From contig ADNK01001140.1 of the NCBI GenBank assembly GCA_000320545.1, forward strand, positions 1 to 21,063: DNA of 21,063 bases. Reading direction: 5' to 3'. The stretch is from Bigelowiella natans CCMP2755 (lineage: Eukaryota; Cercozoa; Chlorarachniophyceae). Shown here in pieces: positions 10,072 through 20,036 of the stretch (positions within the stretch are counted from its first letter, which is position 1; the number at the start of each line of letters is the position of its first letter). The notes beneath the pieces are model-generated. The model made no database searches and was not told where the DNA came from. It saw only the letters and a list, made by a program, of their open reading frames with translations. The position numbers and the translations under genes are program-made.

Positions 10072-10108
<37 letters not shown>

Positions 10109-10295
10109 TTTTTTACCGTTGAGGCATATAAAACTCTTTGTGCGAACCAGCTATGACCTCAAGGCAGCCATTATCTTTCGTACAGCTGTTTCACCGTGGA
10201 AGACAACGTACACATAAACACACACACACGCACACACAACGCATGTACACAACGCATGCACACCAAATAAGTATGCGATGATGGAGCAGTAGTGT

Positions 10296-10331
<36 letters not shown>

Positions 10332-11460
10332 ACGCGCAAATAGTACCGATCGAGGGCCCACCACAATCCAAACCCCGACAGCGGACTCGTATAGATGAAT
10401 TGCTCGTCGGAATGCACGGGAACACGCTGTTCGTATGATGGCCATCAATGATGATGATGATGATGATGATGATGCTGATGATGAAGAGGAAGAGGAAGTA
10501 GAAGACCAGAAAATAAAAAAGAAGAAGAAGAGTTAAAAACGCACCCATCCGTGAGCTTTTGGCTTCAGAACAACCTTCGATTGTACTATCTGTGGATTCG
10601 AAACGTCGAGAGCCTGGACGCACACCCGATAACCAAATACCCCTGCTCAGTTCCCATCGCGCATGTTTCCATATAAGTTGCATAGATTGTGTGTGTGTTG
10701 GCTATCACCCGGCAAAGCTTCCAAATTTCATCGCAGTAGCTGTGCTTTCGGAAAGACGGGACCATCCTAGTTGTCACACCCAAAAAGCGCCAGGAACGTC
10801 GTAGTGAGCGAAGCGCTGCATTTTTCTTATAAAAACCAAAGGATGGGAGAAACTGAGGTTGGTAAACTACCTGTGAAGACAATGACCGATCTGTTGAATC
10901 GGTGCCTTACCACCTGCTCCAAAGCCAACCACCTGAAACCAGAAAGAACAGTGCCGCCGACGCCATTGGGAAACCGGATAGAAGAAATTGTTGCTTTGCT
11001 GTGGGCAAGGGGCATGAACATCCGCAGCCTGACCTGATGAGCGCTGTCGATGAGGTCTCTGGCCGAGTTCTTTTGCTGGCTTTTGAATGGCGACTTGACT
11101 CGCTTCACCTGTGGAAAGAAGAGGAGTCGAGGGGGAGGCCTCGCTGAGCACACATCATATGCGCTTTCGATGTCGTTAGCGTCCCGTCTTTCACTCTCTT
11201 TCCAACCAGAGACCTACATTCTTCTCTAGCTCTTCAATGCACTGGATCAGCTCTTGGATGATTGCCTCCCCCCAAAACGCCTTGAGGACCAGGAACCCAT
11301 CCCTCTGGTACGCTCGTATCTGTTCGACGATGTGGGGCAAAGGGGGAGGGGGGGGTTGATCTTTACGCACGCGCCATTCGAAAGCAAGCCTCAAGAGCAC
11401 CTGTTCTTCCGAAAGCGACGTGGGAGGCGTTGGGGAGGGTTGTTCCTCAGCTGAGGACAT
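9158..11460 (-). CDS. Phytanoyl-CoA dioxygenase family protein, PHYHD1-like (ten exons)
   Basis: Member of the Fe(II)/2-oxoglutarate-dependent PhyH oxygenases; the substrate cannot be told from sequence. Minus-strand exons: 11460-11218, 11108-11034, 10932-10871, 10766-10709, 10613-10545, 10426-10347, 10185-10117, 9984-9618, ~9489-9451, 9322-9158. Phases are consistent, for about 408 residues. Family landmarks in order: IRAYQRDGFLVLKAF (N-terminal helix), APIQQIGHCLH, PQIVQSKVVLKPKAHGW, the iron-binding H-x-D in VHSDEQFIYTSPLSGFGLWW, DNGCLEVIAGSHK, then EMEPGDVVILHPYLLHASNA with the distal His and NRSDKSRRAF with the 2-oxoglutarate-binding Arg. All metal and cosubstrate ligands appear intact. 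Exon 8 adds a Lys/Ser/Glu-rich segment of roughly 100 residues not usual in PHYHD1 (about 290 residues). Codons 31-47 of exon 1 (11370-11320) may be a 51-bp C-rich intron, since they start GTGCGT and end ACAG. The acceptor of exon 9 is not a normal AG. Confidence 0.87.
9366..9421. repeat. (TTA)n trinucleotide repeat in intron
   Basis: Imperfect then perfect TTA/ATT repeat in the intron between PHYHD1-like exons 9 and 10. Confidence 0.9.
9528..9582. repeat. (TG)n followed by (GA)n compound repeat in intron
   Basis: TG run joined directly to a GA run, in the intron before PHYHD1-like exon 9. On the gene strand it reads CT then CA, ending about 40 bp before the coding sequence of exon 9. Confidence 0.95.
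10075..10106. repeat. (TA)n microsatellite in intron
   Basis: Perfect TA run in the PHYHD1-like intron 9985-10116, starting about 10 bp after the donor on the gene strand. Confidence 0.95.
10297..10330. repeat. (CAG)11 trinucleotide repeat in intron
   Basis: GCAGCAGCAG run in intron 10186-10346 of the PHYHD1-like gene, reading CTG on the gene strand. It lies close to the donor at 10346. A weaker CA tract (about 10212-10240) is in the same intron. Confidence 0.95.
10448..10495. repeat. (ATG)n then GAAGAG repeats in intron
   Basis: ATG/GAT trinucleotide run followed by a purine-rich stretch in the intron between PHYHD1-like exons 5 and 6. Confidence 0.9.
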
Positions 11461-12214
11461 CGTGAGCGCTCCTACCTTATGGCCCCTCCTCTACGTGCGG
11501 CTGCACGACGATGCAGCTTTCAGAACTGCAGTTCATCTGATTTTATCTCAAATTTCACAATTTGAACTTCATTTCATAGCTGCGACATGCACAATTTCGA
11601 GCTCCCGGTTAGCGTCTAGAGCTCCCTCCATCTCACTCTCATGACAAGTCGGCTAGAGGGCTTTTCAATGGTCTGCGACAAGGCAATTTGATTGGAAAAC
11701 TCCATTGTTACAGGACAAAATCCTAGATACGCACAGAATGTTGGGAAATTTCAGATCCCGTCAGGGATTTTTTCGCACATTTTCTACGGAAATCCTGAAA
11801 TAGTTCTTGTCGCATTACCAAAATTACCTACATTTGAATATAAGAGTTCCTTCCTGCGAGCACCGGCCACTCTGTACTGTGAATTGAGTTGGTGCACCGA
11901 CACTACGTGTGTGCTGCTCTTTCCTTTCCTGACTTTGGAGAAGAATCAAGCCGACGGGGGGGTAACAACTCGATCGAGGCAAGCGGGTGATTCTCTGCAC
12001 AAGTAAGATCTAACTTAACTACTCGCCCGGCGCTTAAGCCATGCAGAAACACTGTGTTTTTGTCGTTTGCGAGGCCCCAGAGCTCGATTTTGTTCTAATT
12101 TGTGCAGATCAGTTGATTGTGTATCCTGTTTTTGCCAGGGGAGATGGGCCTGATTGGACGGAAGCGAGATTCTGTTTGACTATTTCTCGAAATCCATTCT
12201 CTCATCACAGCACC
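11461..12214. promoter_or_regulatory. Divergent promoter region of the PHYHD1-like and ANK-kinase-SAM genes
   Basis: 754 bp between two divergent start codons. It has unremarkable, mixed composition with no microsatellite and only scattered CTAG words. A plus-strand frame of 104 codons (11692-12006) and the upstream part of another (12041-) are open, but neither shows a family motif or splice partner. Both are most simply 5' untranslated or promoter sequence. I see no firm TATA box. Confidence 0.4.
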
Positions 12215-12579
12215 ATGTTTAGTTGGTTCCAATCGAAGGAGAAGGTACAGGGGGGGGGGGGGAGGGAGGAAGAGAGAAAGGGAACAAAGAGCAAAACAGT
12301 TGATTGACAAAAAGACGAAGAGTGTGAATTGGAGGATGCATTTTTATCTACTATTCACTTGTTTCTTGATGGAATGAGTTAGAATGTCAATGAACAGTCA
12401 TTTGTTTCTAGTTGTTGCATGTGAATAGCATAAATGGCATCAAACACATGTGCAGACACCAAACAGTGAGAGAGGGGAAGAAGAAGATAAAAGAAGACAA
12501 GAATCGTTAGAATGAGAATCAAGATGCCATTTGGAAAAACGATGTGTATATTGCATTTATGTATGTGTATATATGTATA

Positions 12580-12620
<41 letters not shown>

Positions 12621-12686
12621 TACATCATACACACGTACACACATACGAACATATATATGTGTATACACATATATGTATACATGTAC

Positions 12687-12729
<43 letters not shown>

Positions 12730-15516
12730 ATAAGTACATCGAGGAAGAATATCGATGAACCCCATCTTCACACCAAAATAAACGCTAAATTTCTTGCTGA
12801 TGAATATGCATCTATTTGGGATAGTAACCGTAATAGATCATCTATTACTCTCTGGCTTTACTTCCTTCTCTCAATCCTACCTAACCATTCTCCATAAATG
12901 TCTTAGTAATTTTCTCTGTTATTGCATATTTTCTCTTTGCCATTTTCTCTCCCTGCAGAGGCTACTGAAAGCTGCGGAAGCTGGAGATCTCACTACTGTA
13001 CGCCGCCTTGTAGAAACGAAGAGCGTCAACGTCGAGGCCAAGGACAACATTGGATATACATCCCTCATATGGGCTGCTCGTCGTGGCCATATTGATACGG
13101 TGCGGTACCTCGTAGAGAAGGCCAACGCTAACGTCGAGGCCAAGACCAATAATGGAGATACACCCCTCATGTTGGCTGCTCGTAATGGCCATATTGATAC
13201 GGTGCGGTACCTCGTAGAGAAGGCCAACGCTAACGTCGAGGCCAAGAACGACTATGGAAGGACACCCCTCATATGGGCTGCTCGTAGGCTGCTGCAATGA
13301 AACGTACCAAAGAAAGCTCCAGTAAAGATCTTCTCTCTGAGGTACAAGAGATGAATCCATATCTATGAAACAATCTGATGCCTCCAGACTCTCCTCGATA
13401 TGATTTGTTTGTGCATATACGTACGCAGGACATTAGCTCATTTCCTTATCTTTTGTGTTGCGTAGCTGTTCATACTCTCCAACTTAAAACCGCATCCAAA
13501 TCTCCTCCGTTTCTACGGCATCGTGACTGAGAATCAACCTCTTTTTCTGACCGAATTTTGTGAGGAAGGCACACGCTACGGTGATACGATTTGAAGTGCC
13601 AGATATATACAATATACACAACTTCATTAGGGAGCTTGGACAGACTACATCGTGTAAGGAATCTCACCTCCAAAGACAGATTTTGGCAGATTGTCAAAGG
13701 CATTCTCAGCGGACTTGACGCTTTTCATCAAGGTAGTTCTTTTGATGCACCATTGTTCGCATAGACTCGAATAGACCAGCAGTAGTAATTGCTTGTATCA
13801 GAGTAATTGTTAAGTTGCATCAGCAGATATGCGCAGCATCACTTATTTTTGAATTGTGGATACGCTCTTTTTTTGGTGTTGTCTCTTTGTTTTCAACTTG
13901 AATCGCATCTACTACAGCTGGAATGATTCACCGAGACGTTGCATGCCGCAACTTGTTCATGAAAACAAATGGAACTGTTGTTCTTGGCGACTATGGCGTG
14001 TCTATACAAGCCAAGGTACGTCGCTGTACCAGTTATTCTGATTGATTCTTATCCCTTTCACTATTTAATTTTTTTTTTATTTCTTATCTTCGTCTTTCCG
14101 CCCTGAAGGGAAATGTAATAACGGACGGTAAAACAGCACTCGCTTGGGCTTGGTTAGCCCCCGAAAGCTTGCTAAATTCACAATTCAGCCAGAAATCCGA
14201 TGTTTGGATGTTCGGAGTAACAGCTTGGGAGATATTGACGAAGGGAAACGAGCCACACGTGTTTTTAGGCAGTGACGAGGAGTTGAAATCACAACTTCTC
14301 AGGGGGCGGATGCCGTTCAAGGTTAAAGCTTATGTCATGTATGGAGCACAATGTCATAGCGAATGTGTGATATGTGATGTCAGGTTCCTGAGGACTCCAA
14401 AGTGCCTTCGCGAGCAGAATCATTGTTAAATATGTGTTTCAAATATAGCATTCAGGTTTTTATTCTCCACCCCCCCCTCCCCCTCCAATATATTCATCTT
14501 TACTTTCCTCCTTTAATCTTAATTGAATTTCTATTATTTTTATCGTTTCATCGTTAAATATTCTACCTTCGTTGGTAAATGTTGTCTTGGAAAACTTTGG
14601 TAGGAGCGGTCCACTGCATCTGATCTCCTGCTACATGTCGAACAATGGTGCAAAGAGGATGACCTTCCTGCTACACCTGAGCCATTCCAGAGGAAAAAGG
14701 ATGATGATTCTAAGTCTGAGATTCGACCCCAACAGGAAGGCGTTAGAAATAATAACACCAAGTCGTGGAGCAAGCACGATATCGCCAGGTTTATCAGGAC
14801 AATCAGTACAGAGGGGAATATGAAATGGAAGAAATGCATCGAGGTAACAACAACAATAATGCCAACGGCTGTTTTCACAAGAAATTAAAAAACCATTCAA
14901 TGTCAGTGAAGCCATGAAACGGTCTCCGATATGTTGTTTTTGATTAAACTAGGTGGTACTCGAGGAAGATTTGGATTACACTGTTCTCGAAGATTGCAAC
15001 GTTGATGATTTGGAAAAACTTGGGATGCCTAAGTTTCATGCACGAAGCCTTCTACGCAAATTAAAAGAAGTTTCCAGGCCGATCCAGTCCATGTCCACAG
15101 AGGTTGATTTACTTACAGACTAGAGTATATCGGAATAAAATTTTGCATGAGCTGCGTCACATTGGTTCATTTACGTAACCTCAGGAAAAGAGCATGGCAG
15201 GCAGGGTAAATACCGACTTAAATGCATGTTCGATATACAAAAGTACACATTTTACTTTCTTTGATGATGTTTGGTCTTTGGTAAACTTTGGTAGGAGCGG
15301 TCCTCTGCATCTGATCCCCTCCATGTTGAACAAGGGAGCAAAGAGGATGATCCTCTTGTTGCATCTCAACCAGTCAAACAGACCGAACAGGGGAGAGAAA
15401 AGGATGATTTTAAGTCTGAAATTCAACCCCAAGAAGAAGATGAGCAGGGTGAGATCGTGTCTGAAAATGTGGACCTATCCAACGACATGATAGAGGACAT
15501 AACGGCTCCGTTCTGA
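12215..15516 (+). CDS. Ankyrin repeat, protein kinase and SAM domain protein (twelve exons, junction problem)
   Basis: Predicted cytoplasmic signalling kinase. Exons: 12215-12244 ([10 protein letters not shown], Kozak-like CACCATG), 12959-~13283 (ankyrin repeats of 34 residues), 13288-13341, 13466-13580, 13631-13732, 13918-14015, 14109-14321, 14384-14455, 14604-14843, 14953-15102, 15185-15205, 15295-15516. Kinase landmarks: beta3 lysine in [10 protein letters not shown], the [16 protein letters not shown] helix-to-beta4 block, the hinge [15 protein letters not shown], the catalytic loop [15 protein letters not shown] in place of DFG, the APE motif in WLAPESLL, and [13 protein letters not shown]. 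The HRDVACRN loop points to the tyrosine-kinase/TKL side. The SAM domain runs from [17 protein letters not shown] to [20 protein letters not shown]. Two acidic, low-complexity exons flank the SAM exon and are copies of each other. The ankyrin frame and the kinase frame do not join as written at 13283-13288, and the glycine-rich loop is absent. The locus is therefore misassembled, deleted or a pseudogene at that point. Confidence 0.82.
12585..12726. repeat. Two (TA)n runs with interspersed CA/TG/TA repeats in intron 1
   Basis: TA runs at about 12585-12615 and 12691-12726 sit in the 714-bp first intron of the ANK-kinase-SAM gene. Between them lie short ATATATGTATAC-type palindromic repeats. Confidence 0.9.
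12984..13283 (+). repeat. Ankyrin-encoding tandem repeat, 102-bp period
   Basis: Three ankyrin units with a 34-residue, 102-bp period. Positions 13085-13145 and 13187-13247 are identical over 61 bp, and the first unit is clearly diverged. The units share the core [15 protein letters not shown]. Such identity at codon third positions means recent duplication or gene conversion. Confidence 0.9.
14586..15340 (+). repeat. Duplicated exon with its acceptor site, around the SAM-domain exons
   Basis: 14586-14670 and 15277-15358 are related copies. Both have AAACTTTGGTAG followed by GAGCGGTCC and CTGCATCTGATC, then GCAAAGAGGATGA. The translations [20 protein letters not shown] and [19 protein letters not shown] align, as do the later KSEIRPQQE and KSEIQPQEE. 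Confidence 0.85.
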
Positions 15517-17646
15517 ATTCCATTCTCAACGAACTTGGGTTTCAGCAATGAAAACTCACACCACGCATTCAGAGCTTTATTCATCTCAATTGGGTTTTTG
15601 CGGCATTTGCATTTTTGTGGAATAATTAATACAATTCAATCAATCTTTTAACTTTGATGGGATTCACTCTGCATCGCAACTTGCGTCAGTGTGCTTCCCT
15701 AGCTATGCATCACATTGCAAGTCTATCATCTCCCCTGTGTTTCGTCCACCACTAGCTTGGACCATTCTCGTTGCGCGAAGTCTGCTAGTGGTTTGATGGC
15801 ATTGCTAGATTGCATGGTGCGCATTGCTAGATTGCGCGCACTGTGCACAAACTAGCAAACGCCACGTGCCATCCAGCACTGTGCAACACAAGCTGGATGC
15901 GTGCGCCGCCCTCAGATTGTGGCTGACTAGCTGAGTACGCATCTCCATGCCAGCATGCTAGCTAGCTAGCTCGCTCGCTTCCTGGCGTACAAATTGGACG
16001 TGCTAGCGTGTCTGTCTAGCTAGCTATCTCTGGAGCTGTGTGTGTGGCCTCACGTTTTAGCTAGCCTAGTAGCTAGCACCGCTCTCGACGTGTCGCCCTC
16101 TAACTCTAGAACTCTAGAACTCTAGCTAGCTAGCTAGCTCTAGAGCTGGCTAGCTAGCACTCGCTAGCCATTCTGGCATTCCAGCATTTCTGGATTTCCA
16201 GGTTTGCTAGTTTGGTCAGTCTAGCTAGCTCTAGAGCTCTGAAGCTAACGGTCTAGCAGTGCCAGCTAGCTAGCTAGAGTAGTCATCGTTGGGTCGCCCT
16301 GCTAGCTAGCTAGCTAGCAAGCAGCCATCCGCATCGCTAGCTCTGGAGCTAGCCAGACAGTCTAGCTAGCTAGCCTTGCTAGCGTGCTAGCGTGTGGCGT
16401 GTCCACCTAGCTTGCTAGCTAGTGACTGCCACGCTAGCTAGCTAGCACGCTAGATAGCTAACATGCTTGCCAGCTTGCTAGCATGCTAGCTGTTGGTGCC
16501 AACAAAAGCTGGAAAGGGTTGTCGATCCCCTTCTAGCTAGTGCTGCTGGCATCCCCTGCTCCAGTCTAGCAGTGCTAGCTGGAGCTAGCTAGCTAGCCTG
16601 CTGGTCTAGTGCTAGAGTGGTGTGCTCTCCAGTTCTTTTGCTAGCCAGCTAGCTAGCTAGCCTGCTAGCCTGCCTAGCTGTGTGCTGTCTAGCTGTCCGT
16701 CTCAGTCCAGCAGTCCAGCACCAGAGCAGTCTAGCAGTCAAGCAGCTAGCTAGCTAGCAAGCTAGCAAGGCCAGCAGTGCTAGAGTGGCACATCAGGTTT
16801 GAGGCTGTGCCAGCATGCCAACGACTAATCTGGAAATCTAGCAATCTCCAAACGGCAATGTCACCATCTAGCCATGCACGAAACCGAACGTGACGTCCAA
16901 ACGTCCAGACATGCCAGCACGTCCACTCTCGTAGCTCTGTCGACTCTGCAGGCACTTGGACGTGTGTGGGTCTCATGATTCGCGCAAAGAACGTCTCTCT
17001 TGTTTCCGGGCACCACTTCCAGACTTGGATGAAAAGGACTTTCTGTTTTTTTCAATTGCAACCTGCTAGCCTGCTAGCCTGGCTAGCTAGCTAGCTGGCT
17101 AGCTGGAATTCGGCACACACGCTAGCACGTTCTGAATCATCGATTCTCTTACTAGTTTGGGCAATGACGCTCTGCCGCAGTCACAACAAGAGACGGGCAA
17201 CACCAGAACACCACCTCCTTGTTCATTCGGCACCTCAGGAGTCCGATGTCACGCCTGTTGGCCTGGCCAGAGGGTGCCTTTGCGGGAAAATTCACGTGTC
17301 AATTTCCATTGGGCGACGTCCTTTGTTTTCACATTGCGACTTGTCTTTAAGAGGGGAAATCCAGGAAATCCTCTGAAATCCTTGTCGCGGGTGTGGATGC
17401 CGAAGAAGCATCGGCAGTCACAAACAAACCATTTGAGCCAGAAACATCCTGCGTGCTTGAAATCTAGCTGGGAACATGTGCGGAAGACGGTGTCCTCCAG
17501 TTTTCCAATTTTGTAGTGATTTATACCTCACAACTTGGTAATATTTTTGCCTAATATTTTCTTGTTAAACAACAACAGCTCGCACCCGGAATTCTCACCA
17601 GACTCTCGCACCCCCCCGTGACAAGTGGATCCCGACTCTCGTAATC
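15517..17646. other. Long intergenic region between tandem genes
   Basis: This starts with the 3' flank of the kinase gene (15517-15760, ordinary sequence). The GCTAGC-rich tract follows (15760-16790), then unique sequence (16790-17060), a short second CTAG cluster (17065-17107), and a block at 17110-17530. That last block stays open in several frames on both strands, including more than 85 codons on the minus strand between about 17263 and 17530, but has no motif I recognise. The last 120 bp should contain the KLHDC4-like promoter. Confidence 0.6.
15760..16790. repeat. Major GCTAGC / CTAG-rich island
   Basis: About 1 kb in which CTAG recurs every few tens of bases, often as GCTAGCTAGCTAGC runs (for example near 15959, 16123, 16265, 16303, 16432, 16585, 16645 and 16746). 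Almost every word is its own reverse complement, so the strand can fold into many short hairpins. There is no fixed period, unlike a satellite. Other words such as CCAGCA, TCTAGAGCT and TGCTAGT are mixed in. Confidence 0.85.
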
Positions 17647-18469
17647 ATGGGCAAAAAAAACAAAAAGGACAAGGTGAGTACCCTGCCAATTTCGCTTCGT
17701 TCGTATCTCTCCCCCCCTGCCCTTCGGTGAACCTCATCAGCAATAAATGACTTCAAATTGATCAGAAGAAGAAGGGGAAAGGAATGGAAAAGACGATGGC
17801 GAAGGTTGCGACCGATAATCTCCCTGCCAACAACCCGTGATATCTTCTGTGTGTGCTCGCAGCTTGCTAAGAAGGAACAGCGGCGCGGCAAGAAAGGCGG
17901 GAAGGCCGCAGCTGGCGACCCCGAGGATGACATCGACGCCATTCTCGCGCTCATCGCCAGCGAGCAGAAGGCTAACAACGAGATCAAGATTGAGCCCTGT
18001 GAAAAGCCCAGTCCTCGTGTACACGCTAGCTTCACTGCCCATCCTCTCGCAAAGGATAAGATCATTCTGTTTGGAGGGGAATTCTACGACGGGAGGACGG
18101 ACAGGACCTTTGGTAAGCTTGAACGGTTTATCGCTCATAGTGCTCGATGCTGCTGCGAATTACTTCCAAAATAAATCACATGAAGCCACCCAAATATAAA
18201 ATACACAAATAAACTCCACGTTCTTCCCCCCCCCCCCCCCCCCCCTTGTACCCCCAAAGGCGACTTGATGATTCTGAACACCTCGAACTCAAAGTGGTCT
18301 TTGGTATCCGGCCCAGGAGCCCCTTTGCCGCGCCTGGCACATCAAGCAGCAGCCATTCCTTCGAGGAAAGGAGAATTATGGATCTTCGGTGCGTGCGACA
18401 TATCACCACATGCTGGTGAAATATCTGTTGGAACGCAGTCAGAAAGAAACATGAAAACCCACGAATACG

Positions 18470-18507
<38 letters not shown>

Positions 18508-19007
18508 TGTTGATGATTTTGCATATATTATACCCTGCAGGAGGCCATTTCAATTCTCCAAAGCAAGGCTTTAGGCATCAAAACGAGCTATGGGTGCTGC
18601 ATCTCAAAGACTACTCCTGGGAGAAAGTCAACGCGAAGGTGCTAGCCTTCTTCACTCATCGTCCGTTTATTACCATGAACAAGGCCAGCTGTCTTGTGTG
18701 ACTGTGAGAGCGTCTCGCAGAAGGGAATTTTTGGACATTGTGATTGTGGAAATTGGTTATCCCTATATCTTTTGTATTCTCTCTCACTGGTCGAATGGCT
18801 GCTGCTGCTTGTAGGGAGCGCCCTCCCCAAGATCCGGTCATCGCATGGTACGATACGGCGATAAGTAAAATGTTAAGAAGAAGAAGATATTGACGATGCA
18901 CACCTCTAGTCATATCAAGAAAACAAATCTGGATCGGTTTTGGTCCCCCCTCCCTCCCCCCTTTGTTTGGGTAGTTGCGTCAGACATTTTAGAGAATTCA
19001 CAGACAC

Positions 19008-19045
<38 letters not shown>

Positions 19046-19238
19046 AATGCTGCACATACAGGTTGCATATCGTAACAAGCTCATCGTCTTTGGAGGGTAT
19101 TCCATTCCCAATCCCCCCCCCCCCTTCCTATTCAAGCAGAGACAGAGAGTAAAAATAAATGCTATTTTGCAATGATCCCACCCACACTGCCCCATGATGC
19201 CAAAACAACATGGGCGGATTTTGCGGTTGCGATGTTTC

Positions 19239-19280
<42 letters not shown>

Positions 19281-19958
19281 TCAAAATAATGACAAAGTAT
19301 ATGATTTAGCGAATGAGTTCCTTATTTCTAATCGGCACTTTCTGTCCTTCCCTCCACACCCCCCTCCTCTCCCCCTCGTATTTCCCTTGCTTCCTTCGCC
19401 TCTTCAGCTACTATGATTCTCCTAAGACGTGCTTATACTACAACGATCTCTTCATCTTCGACACCGGTGGGTGACGCCGCGAAAAACACGAGCGGAGCTT
19501 TGCGAAGAGAGACTTTCCGAGGGGAAAAAAATCATCGGGGAAACTTCGACGGTGAAGCTCTGCGAGCGGCTGTTGCCCTGAAGCGGAACTCAATCCACCG
19601 ACGCGCGCGATTTCACCGAGAGGATTTTGTTGTTTTTTCCTTTTTATGGCAAAATAGCGTCCTTCGAGGCAGTGATGGATTTGTATTCGTCGCATGTGCC
19701 CTCATTCCTTTGCTTTTTGAGCGCCCTTGCTTTTTCCCTCGGCTACTATTGCAAACATCCCGTTATTATTATCTTCATTACAACGGCGTGATGATGATGT
19801 ATGTTTTGGGGGGAATCGGTCGCTTCATCGGTCAGATAAACGCACGTGGAGCGAGGTCAAAAAGCCTCCCAAGGTGGCATGATAATGATAGTTGTAGTAA
19901 GCAGCACGTTATTATCTGGGAAAAATAAGTAAATAAACTCAAAGAAAGAAAGAGAATT

Positions 19959-20036
<78 letters not shown>

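Noticed and set aside
11692-12307. Two plus-strand frames upstream of the kinase gene
   Set aside because: Only the last ten codons of the second, [10 protein letters not shown] at 12215-12244, fit as the first exon. The rest has no motif and is probably 5' untranslated or promoter sequence.
15760-16790. CRISPR-like or satellite array
   Set aside because: There are no direct repeats of constant length or spacing; the pattern is a density of short palindromes.
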